DNA from: an uncultured Acidobacteriota bacterium
GTDB taxonomy: Bacteria; Acidobacteriota; Vicinamibacteria; Fen-336
NCBI GenBank assembly: GCA_902826455.1
Contig: CADEEV010000008.1
Location: forward strand, 62,001-126,000
Direction: 5' to 3'
Length of the DNA: 64,000 bases
Each line of letters begins with the position of its first letter. Positions within the stretch are counted from its first letter, which is position 1. Under the pieces are notes generated by a model. It was not told the DNA's origin, searched no databases, and was given only the letters and a program-made list of their open reading frames with translations. A program made the position numbers and the translations under genes. Of this stretch, positions 53,820 to 64,000 are shown piece by piece.

Positions 53820-54502
53820 CGCTGGCCCTCGAGGTAGCCGACGAGCTCGCGGAACACGACGTCGGCGGGCCGGAAGCCGTCGATCGAGTGGAAGCGCGCG
53901 TGGTGCATGTAGTACTGGATCAGCGGCTTCGTGCGCTCCTCGTACTCCTGGAGCCGCTTCGCCACTACCGATTCCTTGTCGTCCTCGCGCTGCACCAGCT
54001 TCGTGCTGCAGCGATCGCACACGCCGGCCTTCGCCGGAGGGTTCGAGTCCACGTGGTACGTCGACTGGCACTTCGGGCACCAGCGCCGTCCCGACAGCCG
54101 GCGCATGAGCTCGGCGTGGGGCACCTCGACGTTGAACACGAAGAAGCGATCGTCGGCCTCGCGGCCGGCGATGTTCTCGAGGCCGTGGGCCTGGGGCAGC
54201 GTGCGCGGGAAGCCGTCGAGGATGTAGCCGTTCTGGCAGTCCTCGCGGGAGACGCGCTCGCGGATCATCGCGATCAGCAGGTCGTCTGGAACGAGCTTCC
54301 CGCGATCCATGATGGGCGCCGCCTGCTGGCCCAGGGGCGTGCCCTCGGCGATGGCCTGCCTCAGCATGTCGCCCGTCGAGATGCGCACGAGCTTGCGCTC
54401 CGCGGACAGACGTCCCGCCTGGGTCCCCTTCCCGGCTCCTGGAGAGCCGAGGAAGATGATCCGCGTCGGACCGCCTGCCGCAAAAGCACTACCTCCGACC
54501 AC
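53816..54502 (-). CDS. adk: Adenylate kinase (zinc LID form)
   Basis: 228 residues from GTG 54502, with GGAGG five bases upstream. AMP + ATP to 2 ADP. P-loop LGSPGAGKGTQ (19-29), AMP site ISTGDMLR, DGFPRTLPQ. The LID carries a four-Cys zinc site (WCPKCQSTY and VCDRCSTKL). The start gives a 12-residue N-terminal extension compared with most adenylate kinases and overlaps secY by 14 bases; no later in-frame ATG, GTG or TTG exists before the P-loop. Confidence 0.96.
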   Translation of the reverse strand: MVGGSAFAAGGPTRIIFLGSPGAGKGTQAGRLSAERKLVRISTGDMLRQAIAEGTPLGQQAAPIMDRGKLVPDDLLIAMIRERVSREDCQNGYILDGFPRTLPQAHGLENIAGREADDRFFVFNVEVPHAELMRRLSGRRWCPKCQSTYHVDSNPPAKAGVCDRCSTKLVQREDDKESVVAKRLQEYEERTKPLIQYYMHHARFHSIDGFRPADVVFRELVGYLEGQR

Positions 54503-55892
54503 GAATCCTCCGGCCGCCCTTGCCCCCGAAGCCTTCGTAGTGCCGCATGACCAGCTGGGCCTCGACCTGGGCCACCGTGTCCATGGCAACGCCGACGACG
54601 ATCAGGAGCGACGTTCCGCCGAAGTAGAAGTTGAGCCCCAGGCCCCGCGTGATCCAGTCGAGGTTGTTCTGGGTGAGGAAGTTGTCCAGGGGGATCCCGA
54701 TGACCGGGATCGGATCGACGCGGAAGCCCGCGATCAGGAACTCGGGCAGGAGCGCAACGATCGCGAGGTAGACCGCCCCGCCGAACGTGATGCGCCCGAG
54801 GATGTGATCGAGGTGCTCCGCCGTCTTCTTGCCCGGACGGATCCCCGGGATGAAGCCGCCGTACTTCCGCATGTTCTCCGCGACGTCGTCGGGATTGAAG
54901 ACGATCGCCGTGTAGAAGTAGCAGAAGAAGATGATGAAGGCGATGTAGAGCAGGTTGTAGAGCGGCATCGACCAGCGCAGCTGGTCCGAGACGGCCTGCA
55001 TCCAGGGGTTGTTGGCCTGGAAGAAGGACGCGATCGTCTGCGGGAAGGCGATGATCGAGGACGCGAAGATCACGGGGATGACGCCGCTCGTGTTGACGCG
55101 CAGCGGCAGGTGGGTGGACTGACCGCCGTACATGCGGCGCCCCACGACCCGCTTCGCGTACTGCACCGTGATGCGCCTCTGGCCACGCTCCACGAACACG
55201 ATGATCCCGATGACGAACACCATCATCGCCACGAGGACGAGGGCCGCGATCAGGGACAGCTCCTGGCGCATGACCTTCTGGGCCGTGTCGATCAGGCCGC
55301 GCGGGAAGCCGACGACGATGCCGGCGAAGATGATCAGGCTCATCCCGTTGCCGATGCCGCGATCGGTGATCTGCTCGCCGAGCCACATGATGAAGGCCGT
55401 GCCCGTCGTGAGGGTGAGCACGCACATCAGCTTGAAGCCGATGCCGGGGTGGTCGACGATGTGGAACTTGTCCTGGAGCGTCATGCGCTCGAGGTAGGCC
55501 GCGATGCCCAGGGACTGGATGATCGAGAGCACGACGGTGCCGTAGCGGGTGTACTGGGTGATCTTCCGGCGCCCGAGCTCGCCTTCCTTCGAGAGCTTCT
55601 CGAGGTAGGGCCAGACCACCGTGAGCAGCTGCAGGATGATCGACGCGGAGATGTACGGCATGATCCCGAGGGCGAACACGGTGACCTTGCCGAGGTTGCC
55701 TCCCGAGAACATGTCGACGAGGCCCATCCAGTTGCCGCGGTTCTGCTCGAAGAAGTCGATGAGCGCCTTCGAGTTGATGCCGGGCGTCGGGACGTGGGCT
55801 CCCAGGCGGTACACGCCCAGCAGGCCGAGGGTGAACAGCACCCTCTTCCTCAGGTCGGGGATTTCCCAGATGTTCTTGAGGCTCTGAAGCAT
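54489..55892 (-). CDS. secY: Protein translocase subunit SecY
   Basis: 467 residues, ten membrane helices. Central channel of the Sec translocon. DLRKRVLFTLGLLGVYRLGAHVPTPGI at the start, plug region, GIGNGMSLIIFAGI, and cytoplasmic loop GRRMYGGQSTHLPLRVNTSGVIPVIFA. C-terminus Arg/Gly-rich (GKGGRRIRGRR). Upstream rplO, downstream adk. Confidence 0.99.
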   Translation of the reverse strand: MLQSLKNIWEIPDLRKRVLFTLGLLGVYRLGAHVPTPGINSKALIDFFEQNRGNWMGLVDMFSGGNLGKVTVFALGIMPYISASIILQLLTVVWPYLEKLSKEGELGRRKITQYTRYGTVVLSIIQSLGIAAYLERMTLQDKFHIVDHPGIGFKLMCVLTLTTGTAFIMWLGEQITDRGIGNGMSLIIFAGIVVGFPRGLIDTAQKVMRQELSLIAALVLVAMMVFVIGIIVFVERGQRRITVQYAKRVVGRRMYGGQSTHLPLRVNTSGVIPVIFASSIIAFPQTIASFFQANNPWMQAVSDQLRWSMPLYNLLYIAFIIFFCYFYTAIVFNPDDVAENMRKYGGFIPGIRPGKKTAEHLDHILGRITFGGAVYLAIVALLPEFLIAGFRVDPIPVIGIPLDNFLTQNNLDWITRGLGLNFYFGGTSLLIVVGVAMDTVAQVEAQLVMRHYEGFGGKGGRRIRGRR

Positions 55893-55901
55893 CTTCTTTG
55901 C

Positions 55902-56351
55902 CTACTTCGCGAGCACCTCGGCCTTGCCGCCGAGGGAGGCGATCTTCTCCTGCGCCTGCGCGCTGAACCTGTGGGCCTGCACGGTGAGAGCCTTGGTCAG
56001 GTTGCCCTTGGCCAACACCTTCACGCCGTCCATCAGCTTCTTGATCATGCCCTTCTGCAGCAGCACCTCGGGTGTGACGATGGTGCCGGCCTCGAAGGCC
56101 TCGAGGGTGCCGAGATTGACGTAGGCGAATTCCTTCTTGAAGCGCGCGTTCGTGAAGCCGCGCTTGGGAATGCGCCGGTGGAGCGGCATCTGGCCGCCTT
56201 CGAACCCGATCCGGTGGCGGTAGCCGCTGCGGCTCTTGTGGCCCTTCTCGCCGCGCGTCGAGGTCTTGCCCATGCCGCTGCCGGGGCCGCGGCCCACGCG
56301 CTTGCGGCTGCCGGTCGCGCCCTTCGCGGGCTTGAGGTTGTCGAGTTTCAC
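55902..56351 (-). CDS. rplO: Large-subunit ribosomal protein uL15
   Basis: 149 residues. Gly-rich N-terminus [48 protein letters not shown], and the C-terminal [19 protein letters not shown]. Nine bases before secY. Confidence 0.98.
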   Translation of the reverse strand: MKLDNLKPAKGATGSRKRVGRGPGSGMGKTSTRGEKGHKSRSGYRHRIGFEGGQMPLHRRIPKRGFTNARFKKEFAYVNLGTLEAFEAGTIVTPEVLLQKGMIKKLMDGVKVLAKGNLTKALTVQAHRFSAQAQEKIASLGGKAEVLAK

Positions 56352-56360
56352 GTTCTCTCC

Positions 56361-56570
56361 CTACTCCACGATCGCGACGAGGTGAGGCACCTTCTTCACC
56401 ATCCCGCGGATCTCGGGCGTGTCCATGCGCTCCACGACCTGGTGCATCTTGCGCAGGCCCAGGCCGCGCACGGTGGCGCGCTGCTTCTCGGGGCAGCCGA
56501 TGACACTGCCGATCATCTTGACCTTGATCTTGCCGGCCGCCTTCGCGGCCTTCTTCACCTTGGTGGCCAT
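56361..56570 (-). CDS. rpmD: Large-subunit ribosomal protein uL30
   Basis: 69 residues; core [31 protein letters not shown] and [12 protein letters not shown]-type end. A Lys/Ala leader of about 13 residues precedes the core. Confidence 0.97.
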   Translation of the reverse strand: MATKVKKAAKAAGKIKVKMIGSVIGCPEKQRATVRGLGLRKMHQVVERMDTPEIRGMVKKVPHLVAIVE

Positions 56571-56577
56571 GACTCTC

Positions 56578-57135
56578 CTACGCCTGGACCGGGGCCGCGG
56601 GCGCCTTCTTCTCGTCGAGGCCCAGGATCTCGGCGACGGTCTTGCCGCGCAGGCGTGCCACGCGCTCGGGCTGCTTGAGGCGGGTCAGGGCGTCGACCGT
56701 GGCCTTGACCACGTTGTGGGCGGTCGTCGACCCGAGGCTCTTGGTGAGGATGTTCTGGATGCCGGCGGCCGTGATCACGGCGCGGACGGCGCCGCCGGCG
56801 ATGACGCCGGTGCCTTCGGAGGCGGGCTTGAGCAGCACGCTGCCCGAGCCGTAGTACCCCGTCACCGTGTGGGGGATGGTGGCGCCCTTCTCGGTGATCG
56901 GCACGCGCAAGACGTTCTTCTTGGCCGCTTCGACGCCCTTCTTGATCGCGGAGGACACCTCGCGGGCCTTGCCCATGCCGTAGCCGACGTGGCCGTGACC
57001 GTCGCCGATCACCACCAGGGCGCTGAAGGAGAGGTTCTTGCCGCCCTTGACGACCTTGGTCACGCGGTTGATCGCGACGACCTGGTCCTTGAGCTCCAGG
57101 CTGGCGATGTCGATCTTCTCGCTCACATGCTTCAT
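56578..57135 (-). CDS. rpsE: Small-subunit ribosomal protein uS5
   Basis: 185 residues. [39 protein letters not shown] (double-stranded RNA-binding part) and [17 protein letters not shown]-terminal extension of about 15 residues ([12 protein letters not shown]). Confidence 0.98.
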   Translation of the reverse strand: MKHVSEKIDIASLELKDQVVAINRVTKVVKGGKNLSFSALVVIGDGHGHVGYGMGKAREVSSAIKKGVEAAKKNVLRVPITEKGATIPHTVTGYYGSGSVLLKPASEGTGVIAGGAVRAVITAAGIQNILTKSLGSTTAHNVVKATVDALTRLKQPERVARLRGKTVAEILGLDEKKAPAAPVQA

Positions 57136-57146
57136 CGGTTCCTTCT

Positions 57147-57512
57147 CTAGAACTTGAGACCGCCCTCGCGGGCGGCGTCAGCGAGGGCCTTGACGCGGCC
57201 GTGGTACTGGAAGCCGCCGCGGTCGAACACGACGGCCTCGACGCCCTTTTCCTTCGCGCGCGTCGCGATCAGGTTGCCGACGGCCTTGGCCGCGGCCACG
57301 TTCCCGCCGCGCTTCATCTGCGTCTTCAGGTCCTTGTCGAGGGACGAGGCGGAACACAGCGTCTTGCCCACCTCGTCGTCGATGACCTGGGCGTAGATGT
57401 GGGTCTGGCTCCGGAACACCGCGAGGCGGGGCCGCGCGGTCGTGCCCGAGAGCTTCTTCCGGATGCGGTTGCGGATCCGGGTGCGGATGTCTTCCTTCGT
57501 CTTGATCTTCAT
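57147..57512 (-). CDS. rplR: Large-subunit ribosomal protein uL18
   Basis: 121 residues. [35 protein letters not shown], and the 5S rRNA-binding end [29 protein letters not shown] start. Confidence 0.98.
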   Translation of the reverse strand: MKIKTKEDIRTRIRNRIRKKLSGTTARPRLAVFRSQTHIYAQVIDDEVGKTLCSASSLDKDLKTQMKRGGNVAAAKAVGNLIATRAKEKGVEAVVFDRGGFQYHGRVKALADAAREGGLKF

Positions 57513-57515
57513 TTC

Positions 57516-58070
57516 TTACTTCGCCCCGGAGCCGGTCGCGCCAGCCTTGCCGGCCTTCTTCTTCAGGACCTCGCCCACGTAGCGGATGCCCTTCTGCTTG
57601 TAGGGATCGGGCTTGCGCAGGCCGCGGATCTCGGCGGCGACCTGGCCGACCTTCTGCCGGTCGATGCCCGAGACGACGATGTGGGTCTGCTTGTCCACCG
57701 CGATCTTGATCCCCTCGGGGATCTTGAACTCGATCGGATGGGAGTAGCCGAGGGCGAAGACGACCTTCGAGCCCTCGAGGTTCGCCCTGTACCCGACACC
57801 CACGATGTCGAGCTCCTTGCTGAAGCCCTCGGTGACGCCCTTGATGGCGTTCTGGGCGAGGGCCCGCGCGAGACCGTGGAACGCGCGCTGCTGGCGCTCG
57901 TCGTTCTTGCGGGCGCAGACGAGCTCGGTGCCGTTGACCGAGAAGCTGATGCCCGTGGGCACCGGCGACTCGAGCTTGCCCTTGGGTCCCTGGACGGAGA
58001 TGGAGGTGGCGGAGACCGACACCTTCACGTCCTTCGGGATTGGAATGGGCTTTCTACCGACGCGAGACAT
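57516..58070 (-). CDS. rplF: Large-subunit ribosomal protein uL6
   Basis: 184 residues. MSRVGRKPIPIPKDVKV, the two repeated domains, and the C-terminal signature GLRKPDPYKQKGIRYVGE followed by a Lys/Ala/Gly tail. Confidence 0.98.
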   Translation of the reverse strand: MSRVGRKPIPIPKDVKVSVSATSISVQGPKGKLESPVPTGISFSVNGTELVCARKNDERQQRAFHGLARALAQNAIKGVTEGFSKELDIVGVGYRANLEGSKVVFALGYSHPIEFKIPEGIKIAVDKQTHIVVSGIDRQKVGQVAAEIRGLRKPDPYKQKGIRYVGEVLKKKAGKAGATGSGAK

Positions 58071-58082
58071 GGGTGAAGCTCC

Positions 58083-58481
58083 TTACCAGACGTTGAAGAG
58101 AATCTCGCCGCCCACGCCTTCGCGGGCCGCGCTCTTCCCGGTCATGAGCCCGCGGGAGGTGGAGAGGACGTTGATGCCCAGTCCGCCGTACACGCGGGGA
58201 ATCTCGCCCTTGCCGCAGTAGATGCGGCAGCCGGGTCGGCTGACGCGCTGCAGGTCGGTGATGACCCGCTCCATACCGGGGCCGTACTTGAGGTACACCC
58301 TGAGGACTCCCTGCTTGTCGTCCTGGGTGACCTTGAAATTGGAGATGTAACCCTCGTCCTTGAGGATACGGGCGATCTCCGACTTCAGCTTCGACGAAGG
58401 CACGTCGACCTTCTGAAGCTTCGCTCGGACCCCGTTCCGGATGCGGGTGATCATGTCCGCGATGGGATCGGTCATGTTCAT
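58083..58481 (-). CDS. rpsH: Small-subunit ribosomal protein uS8
   Basis: 132 residues. MTDPIADMITRIRNGVRAKL, and the C-terminal GLGINVLSTSRGLMTGKSAAREGVGGE. 12 bases before rplF. Confidence 0.98.
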   Translation of the reverse strand: MNMTDPIADMITRIRNGVRAKLQKVDVPSSKLKSEIARILKDEGYISNFKVTQDDKQGVLRVYLKYGPGMERVITDLQRVSRPGCRIYCGKGEIPRVYGGLGINVLSTSRGLMTGKSAAREGVGGEILFNVW

Positions 58482-58505
58482 GTTCGGTTTCCTCTTGGCC
58501 CTTCC

Positions 58506-58691
58506 CTACCAGCTCGCCTTGATGACACCAGGGATGTCCCCGGCGAGGGCCAGCTGGCGGAAGCAGATGCGGCACATCTCGAATTTCCGGAGGTACGCGC
58601 GGGGCCGGCCACAACGGCGGCATCTCGTGTACTTGCGGACGGCGAACTTCGGCTTCCGCTGGGACTTGGCAATGAGAGACGTCTTCGCCAC
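58506..58691 (-). CDS. rpsN: Small-subunit ribosomal protein uS14, zinc (type Z) form
   Basis: 61 residues from a GTG start. The short zinc-binding form: Cys24, Cys27, Cys40, Cys43 ([10 protein letters not shown] and [12 protein letters not shown]). Ends [11 protein letters not shown], the family end. Confidence 0.97.
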   Translation of the reverse strand: MAKTSLIAKSQRKPKFAVRKYTRCRRCGRPRAYLRKFEMCRICFRQLALAGDIPGVIKASW

Positions 58692-58705
58692 TTCCTCCCC
58701 CTCCT

Positions 58706-59251
58706 CTACTGATTCCGGAACGGCATGCCGAGGGACTGGAGCAAGAGCTTCGACTCCTCGTCGGTCCTGGCCGTCGTCACGAAGGTCACGTTCATTCCAC
58801 GGAGCTTCTCGACCTTGGAGTAGTCGATCTCCGGGAACAGGATCTGGTCCTTGAGTCCCAGGGTGTAGTTGCCCCGTCCGTCGAAGGCGTTGCCCGGCAC
58901 GCCGCGGAAGTCGCGCACGCGGGGCAGCGCCACGTTGAAGAGCCGGTCGCAGAACTCGTACATGCGGTCGCCGCGCAGCGTCACCGTGGCCGCGATCGGC
59001 ATGCCCTGGCGCAGCTTGAAGGCCGCGATGGACTTCTTCGAGCGACGCATGGCCGGCTTCTGGCCGGTGATCTTGCCGAGCTCCTCGACGGCCGCGTCGA
59101 GGATCTTGATGTTCTGGGTGGCCTCGCCGACGCCCATGTTCACCACCACCTTGGTCAGGCGGGGAACGGCCATCACGCTCGAGTACTGCCGCTCCTTCAT
59201 GAGGCGCGGCACCACCGTCTTGTAGTACGTCTCCTTGATACGAGCAGCCAT
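58706..59251 (-). CDS. rplE: Large-subunit ribosomal protein uL5
   Basis: 181 residues. [63 protein letters not shown], and [16 protein letters not shown]. Binds 5S rRNA and the P-site tRNA. Confidence 0.98.
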   Translation of the reverse strand: MAARIKETYYKTVVPRLMKERQYSSVMAVPRLTKVVVNMGVGEATQNIKILDAAVEELGKITGQKPAMRRSKKSIAAFKLRQGMPIAATVTLRGDRMYEFCDRLFNVALPRVRDFRGVPGNAFDGRGNYTLGLKDQILFPEIDYSKVEKLRGMNVTFVTTARTDEESKLLLQSLGMPFRNQ

Positions 59252-59266
59252 CTTGACTATCCCGCC

Positions 59267-59611
59267 TTACTTATCGAGCACCGTGCCGCTCTTGGCGACA
59301 CGGACCCGCTTGCCGTCTTCCAGGACCTTGCTGCCGATCCGCGTCCGCTTGTCGGACTCGGGATCGACGAGCATCACGTTCGACACGTGGATCGCCGCTT
59401 CCCGCTCGGCGATCCCGCCCTTGATGTTGCGCTGCGGGTTGGGGCGGGTGTGGCGCTTGATGAAGTTGACGCCCTGGACCACCACGCGGTTCTTGTCGCG
59501 CAGCACGCTCAGGACCTTCCCGCGCTTGCCCGCGTCCTTGCCCGAGATCACGACGACGGTGTCGTTCGTGCGGAGGCGGATGCGATTGCGCTTCTTTTCG
59601 GGAGCGGCCAT
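59267..59611 (-). CDS. rplX: Large-subunit ribosomal protein uL24
   Basis: 114 residues from ATG 59611. KOW motif [26 protein letters not shown], then [24 protein letters not shown]. Two bases after rplN; the open frame upstream overlaps rplN and was not used. Confidence 0.97.
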   Translation of the reverse strand: MAAPEKKRNRIRLRTNDTVVVISGKDAGKRGKVLSVLRDKNRVVVQGVNFIKRHTRPNPQRNIKGGIAEREAAIHVSNVMLVDPESDKRTRIGSKVLEDGKRVRVAKSGTVLDK

Positions 59612-59613
59612 GA

Positions 59614-59988
59614 CTACAGCACCTCCGGCGCCAGGGACACGATCTTCATGAACTTCTTGTCGCGCAGCTCGCGGGCCACGGGACCGAAGACGCGGGTCCC
59701 GACGGGCTCGCCGTCGTCCTTGATCAGGACGGCCGCGTTCTGGTCGAAGCGGATGTAGGAGCCGTCCTTGCGGCGCTGCTCCTTGCGGCAGCGGACGATC
59801 ACGGCCTTCACGACCTTCCCCTTCTTGACGTTCTCGGGGGCGTCGGGGGCCGATTCCTTCACGTTCGCTGTGATGATGTCGCCGAGGCTGGCGTAGCGGC
59901 CGGTCGAGCCTCCGAGCGGGAGGATGCACGAAATCCTCCGGGCGCCGGAGTTGTCGGCCACCTCGAGCATGGTGCGCATCTGGATCAT
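59614..59988 (-). CDS. rplN: Large-subunit ribosomal protein uL14
   Basis: 124 residues. [22 protein letters not shown], signature, then [14 protein letters not shown] and VVRCRKE-type [27 protein letters not shown]. Confidence 0.98.
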   Translation of the reverse strand: MIQMRTMLEVADNSGARRISCILPLGGSTGRYASLGDIITANVKESAPDAPENVKKGKVVKAVIVRCRKEQRRKDGSYIRFDQNAAVLIKDDGEPVGTRVFGPVARELRDKKFMKIVSLAPEVL

Positions 59989-60012
59989 GGCAGTTCTCCC
60001 TGGTCGCTCTGG

Positions 60013-60321
60013 TTACGCCTGGGCCGCGGGCAGCGCGTCGTCTTCGCGCACCAGGGCCTTAGCCACGATCTCTTCGACCACCCAGCGCTTGCGCTTCGAG
60101 AGCGGACGGCTCTCGACGATGCGGACGCGATCGCCCTTCTTGGCGCCCTTCTCGTCGTGGGCCATGAAGCTCGAGGTCCGCTTGATGGTCTTGCGGTAGA
60201 CGTCGTGGCGCACCAGGCGCTCGACGGCGACGACCACGGTCTTCGTCATCTTGGCGGACACCACCACACCGATCTTCTCGCTGCGACGGGCCGCGGTTTC
60301 CTTCTTCTCCATCTCCGCCAC
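60013..60321 (-). CDS. rpsQ: Small-subunit ribosomal protein uS17
   Basis: 102 residues. [59 protein letters not shown]. About 15 residues longer at each end than the E. coli protein. Confidence 0.97.
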   Translation of the reverse strand: MAEMEKKETAARRSEKIGVVVSAKMTKTVVVAVERLVRHDVYRKTIKRTSSFMAHDEKGAKKGDRVRIVESRPLSKRKRWVVEEIVAKALVREDDALPAAQA

Positions 60322-60325
60322 CTTC

Positions 60326-60532
60326 TTAGGACTGCGCCTGGCTGGAACGGCTCTTCTGGCCGAGGATCGTCTTGACGCGGGCGATGTCGCGGCGCGTCTC
60401 GCGGATCTTCAAGGCGTTGTCGATCTGCCCGAGGGACTTCTGCAGGCGGAGCTTGAAGAGCTGCTCCTGCAGCTTCTTCTCCTCGCCGGCGAGCTCGCCC
60501 TCGCTCATCTCACGGATCTTCTCGGCCTTCAC
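60326..60532 (-). CDS. rpmC: Large-subunit ribosomal protein uL29
   Basis: 68 residues from GTG 60532, overlapping the rplP stop (GTGA). [30 protein letters not shown] and [18 protein letters not shown] are typical. Confidence 0.96.
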   Translation of the reverse strand: MKAEKIREMSEGELAGEEKKLQEQLFKLRLQKSLGQIDNALKIRETRRDIARVKTILGQKSRSSQAQS

Positions 60533-60954
60533 TGCGCCACCTCCGCCTCGAAGCGCTTCACGAACTTGGTCTTGATCCCGAGCTTGTGGGACGCGAGACG
60601 CAGCGCCTCGCGGGCTTCGGTCTCGGGCACGCCCTCCATCTCGTAGAGGATGCGGCCGGGCTTGATCACCATGACCCAGTGGTCGAGGGCGCCCTTGCCC
60701 TTTCCCATTCGGGTTTCCTGGGGCTTGCGGGTGATGGGCTTGTCCGGGAACACGCGGATCCAGATGCGGCCGTTGCGCTTGATGAAGCGCGTGATCGCGA
60801 TGCGGCCGGCCTCGATCTGGCGGTCCGTGAGGTGCCCGCACTCGAGGGCCTTCAGGCCGAAGTCCCCGAACGCGACACTGCTGCCGGTCCAGGCCTTGCC
60901 CTTCATCCGGCCCTTCTGCATCTTGCGGTACTTGACCTTCTTGGGCATCAGCAT
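60529..60954 (-). CDS. rplP: Large-subunit ribosomal protein uL16
   Basis: 141 residues. [45 protein letters not shown], and [21 protein letters not shown]. Two ATGs, two codons apart; the second gives the family start MPKK. Confidence 0.97.
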   Translation of the reverse strand: MLMPKKVKYRKMQKGRMKGKAWTGSSVAFGDFGLKALECGHLTDRQIEAGRIAITRFIKRNGRIWIRVFPDKPITRKPQETRMGKGKGALDHWVMVIKPGRILYEMEGVPETEAREALRLASHKLGIKTKFVKRFEAEVAQ

Positions 60955-60965
60955 TGCGATAACTC

Positions 60966-61616
60966 CTAGTTGAGGCCCTTGCCCGGCTTGAAGGCTTCAG
61001 CTTCGCCCTTGTAGATCCAGCACTTGACGCCGATACGGCCGAACGTCGTGCCGGCTTCGTGGAAGCCGTAGTCGATGTCCGCGCGCAGCGTGTGGAGCGG
61101 GAGCTGGCCGTGGAGGTACCACTCCGAGCGCGCGATCTCGGCGCCGTTCAGGCGGCCCGAGACGCGGACCTTGATGCCGCGGGCGCCGAAGCGCAGCGCG
61201 GCGTCGACCGCCTTGCGCATGGCGCGGCGGAAGGCGATGCGCTTCTCGAGCTGGAGAGCCACGGACTCGGCCACGAGCTGGGCGTCGAGCTCCGGCTTGA
61301 GGATCTCCTGGATGTTGATGAAGACCTCCTTGCCGGTCTTCTTCTGGATCTCGAGCTTCAGCTTGTCCACTTCCTGGCCCTTGCGGCCGATGATGATGCC
61401 GGGGCGCGAGGTGTAGATGCTGATCTTGAGCTTGTTCGCGGCCCGCTCGATCTCGACCTTCGAGACGCCGGCGTGGGCGAAGCGCTTCTTGAGATCCTTC
61501 TTGAGGGCGACGTCCTCGTGGAGGAGGTTCGCGTACTCCTTCTCGGAGTACCAGCGGCTCCGCCAGGTCTTGATGTACCCGAGACGGAACCCGATGGGAT
61601 GGACTTTCTGACCCAT
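60966..61616 (-). CDS. rpsC: Small-subunit ribosomal protein uS3
   Basis: 216 residues. [23 protein letters not shown], type II KH domain [17 protein letters not shown], and [20 protein letters not shown]. Part of the mRNA entry channel. Confidence 0.98.
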   Translation of the reverse strand: MGQKVHPIGFRLGYIKTWRSRWYSEKEYANLLHEDVALKKDLKKRFAHAGVSKVEIERAANKLKISIYTSRPGIIIGRKGQEVDKLKLEIQKKTGKEVFINIQEILKPELDAQLVAESVALQLEKRIAFRRAMRKAVDAALRFGARGIKVRVSGRLNGAEIARSEWYLHGQLPLHTLRADIDYGFHEAGTTFGRIGVKCWIYKGEAEAFKPGKGLN

Positions 61617-61620
61617 TCCT

Positions 61621-61980
61621 TTACTTCTCCCTTTCGGCGAGCTCGACCGTGAGATGGGCGGAGCGCTTGATGACCTGGTAGGCCCGGCCCATGGGCGCCG
61701 GCCGGACCCGCTTCATCGAGGGGCCCTTGTCGGCATAGCAGGCCTTGACGTAGAGGTCTTCCTCGTCGAGGCGCCGCTTCTGGTTCTTGTCTGCCACCTG
61801 CACGGCGTTGGCGATCGCCGAGCGGAGGGCCTTTTCGATGTCCCGCGCCACGGACTTCTTCGTGAAGCGCAGGATGGCGAGGGCTTCGCTCGCCTTCTTG
61901 CCGCGGATCAGGTCGAGGACGAGCCCCGCCTTCTGCTGCGACGTGCGGATGTACTTGCTCTGGGCGCGAACTTCGAGCAT
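61621..61980 (-). CDS. rplV: Large-subunit ribosomal protein uL22
   Basis: 119 residues. [35 protein letters not shown], and the hairpin lining the exit tunnel [23 protein letters not shown]. Confidence 0.98.
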   Translation of the reverse strand: MLEVRAQSKYIRTSQQKAGLVLDLIRGKKASEALAILRFTKKSVARDIEKALRSAIANAVQVADKNQKRRLDEEDLYVKACYADKGPSMKRVRPAPMGRAYQVIKRSAHLTVELAEREK

Positions 61981-61983
61981 GGC

Positions 61984-62313
61984 TTACCCCTTGGCCCCGG
62001 CGCCCGCGCCGGCGGCTGCCGGCGGCGCGCCGGCGACCTTCGCCACCTTCTCGACCTTCGAGGAGTGGCCCTTGAACTGACGCGTCGGCGAGAACTCGCC
62101 GAGCTTGTGGCCGACCATGTTCTCGGTCACGTACACCGGCACGAACTTCCGGCCGTTGTAGACGGCGAGCGTGTGGCCGACCATCTCGGGCGTGATCGTG
62201 GAGCGGCGCGACCACGTCTTCACCACCTTGCGGTCGTTCGCGGCGTTCATCGCCTCGATCTTCTTCATCAGGTGGTCGTCGACGAACGGGCCCTTCTTGA
62301 GCGAGCGTGCCAT
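61984..62313 (-). CDS. rpsS: Small-subunit ribosomal protein uS19
   Basis: 109 residues. [65 protein letters not shown]. An Ala/Gly tail of about 15 residues follows the normal end. Confidence 0.98.
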   Translation of the reverse strand: MARSLKKGPFVDDHLMKKIEAMNAANDRKVVKTWSRRSTITPEMVGHTLAVYNGRKFVPVYVTENMVGHKLGEFSPTRQFKGHSSKVEKVAKVAGAPPAAAGAGAGAKG

Positions 62314-62316
62314 GGC

Positions 62317-63138
<822 letters not shown>

Positions 63139-63148
63139 GTTTCTTCTC

Positions 63149-63442
63149 TTAGGCCTGGTCGAAGAACTCGATCATCTTTTCGCCCTCTTTGAGGACGACG
63201 TACGCCTTCTTCCAGTCCGGGCGCTGGCCCGCGTAGCGGCCCTGGCGCTTGACCTTGCCGTGGACGCGCGCGACACGCACGTCCTTCACCTTCACGCTGA
63301 AGAGGGTCTCGACGGCCTTCTTGATCTCGGGCTTGGTGGCGTCGCGGTGGACCTCGAAGCACACCGCGCGTTGCGTCTCGCGCACGGCCGTGGACTTCTC
63401 GGTGATCAGCGGGCGGCGCAGCACCTCGTAGACGTTCTTCAT
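63149..63442 (-). CDS. rplW: Large-subunit ribosomal protein uL23
   Basis: 97 residues from ATG 63442, overlapping the rplD stop. [16 protein letters not shown] and [45 protein letters not shown]. uL23 is the docking site for trigger factor and SRP at the tunnel exit. Confidence 0.97.
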   Translation of the reverse strand: MKNVYEVLRRPLITEKSTAVRETQRAVCFEVHRDATKPEIKKAVETLFSVKVKDVRVARVHGKVKRQGRYAGQRPDWKKAYVVLKEGEKMIEFFDQA

Positions 63443-64000
63443 CGCGCGAGCCTCTCTTCGAGCCGGCCCAGGGCGTCTTGCGAGACGACCAGGGTCTTGC
63501 AGTCGAGGATGTCGTAGACGGTCAGGTGCGACTCGTCCACGACCTTGACGTGGGGCACGTTCCGGCCGGAGAGCACGAGCGCGTCGCTCGGCTGGCTGTC
63601 GACGATGACGGCCTTGCCGGCCACTCCGATCTTCGCGAGGAAGGCGACGAGCTCCTTGGTCTTCGGGGCGCTGAAACCGAAGCCCTCGACGACCTTGAGG
63701 GAGCCCTCCTTCAGGCACTGCGAGAGGGCGGCGCGCAAGGCGGCGGCGCGGGCCTTCTTCGGCATGCTGTAGGAGTAGTCCCGGGGCATCGGCCCGAAGG
63801 TCGTGCCGCCGTGACGCCAGAGCGGGTTCCGGGCCTCGCCGACGCGAGCGCGGCCGGTGCCCTTCTGCTTCCACGGCTTCTTGCCCGTGCCGGAGACCAT
63901 GGCGCGGGTCTTGGTCTTGTGGGTGCCCGCGCGTCCGCCGGCGCGGTACTGCTTGACCGCCTCGTAGAGCAGGTGGGTGTTGATCTTCGCGCCGAACACG
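63439..64000 (-). CDS. rplD: Large-subunit ribosomal protein uL4 (5' end cut by window edge)
   Basis: About 187 residues visible, from VFGAKINTHLLYEAVKQY to the C-terminus. Full uL4 has about 20 more residues before this point, so the start lies outside the window. RAGTHKTKTRAMVSGTGKKPWKQKGTGRARVGEARNPLWRHGG is the tunnel loop. In enteric bacteria uL4 represses the S10 operon; the leader is not visible here. Confidence 0.97.
   Translation of the reverse strand, partial: VFGAKINTHLLYEAVKQYRAGGRAGTHKTKTRAMVSGTGKKPWKQKGTGRARVGEARNPLWRHGGTTFGPMPRDYSYSMPKKARAAALRAALSQCLKEGSLKVVEGFGFSAPKTKELVAFLAKIGVAGKAVIVDSQPSDALVLSGRNVPHVKVVDESHLTVYDILDCKTLVVSQDALGRLEERLAR

Overview
The window is very GC-rich and gene-dense: no stretch above about 200 bases lacks a gene. 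It reads as a chromosomal segment of a Gram-negative (diderm) bacterium. Evidence for the diderm envelope: TonB-type C-terminal domains, a PilMNOP-like inner-membrane cassette, HD-GYP and nucleotide-cyclase signalling, and an NtrYX-like two-component pair. The mix of FHA, roadblock, TPR, kinase-TonB and EF-G-like paralogue genes fits Acidobacteriota or a related GC-rich lineage best, but that placement is inference. GTG and TTG starts are very common, and most neighbours overlap by 4 bases (ATGA/GTGA). No IS element, prophage, CRISPR array, tRNA or rRNA was seen.

Layout. 1-2.2 kb (+): tail of an unknown gene, a stand-alone IF-1, a HAD phosphatase and an HtrA-like protein that lacks its catalytic serine. 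2.2-9.9 kb (-): ffh-rpsP-khpA-rimM-trmD-rplS-rnhB, a 1060-residue TPR protein and a small membrane protein, driven by a clear promoter at 9.95-9.98 kb. 10-29.8 kb (-): one long co-directional block headed by NtrY/NtrX-like genes. It continues with a methyltransferase, envelope and lipid genes (RDD, NFACT, pgpA, cinA, plsY, gpsA), an FHA-GAF-cyclase, an HD-GYP protein, TPR, roadblock, ftsY, ribD-ribE-ribBA and a cyclic-nucleotide-binding protein. 30-32.6 kb: VWA-FHA protein (+), nrdR and a flippase-like membrane protein (-). 32.7-36.2 kb (+): ECF sigma, anti-sigma, two Lia-like membrane proteins and a DUF4097 beta-solenoid, from a promoter that reads well in both directions. 36.3-39.5 kb (+): purC with a tiny Fis-type HTH gene, then groES-groEL under tandem CIRCE operators, ending at a strong terminator. 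39.5-49.6 kb: a pseudokinase-TonB fusion (-), a secreted HExxH metalloprotease (+), a sigma-54-type promoter in front of a 34-residue membrane peptide (+), a PilM/N/O/P-like cassette (-), an EF-G-like GTPase (+) and a secreted protein with three TonB-C-like modules (+). 49.7-64 kb (-): the S10-spc-alpha ribosomal cluster from rplD (cut by the window edge) to rplQ, including secY, adk, map, a second infA and rpmJ.

Functional themes: translation and protein export (ribosomal genes, Ffh/FtsY/SecY, two IF-1 proteins, EF-G paralogue, NFACT protein); envelope stress and second-messenger signalling; and several catalytically degenerate enzyme folds (pseudokinase, pseudoprotease, NFACT without its expected motif). 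Also notable: three genes whose start codon lies exactly six bases after a -10 box (probable leaderless mRNAs), two genes with only CTG as a usable start, and an 11-base G tract inside the pilM-like gene.
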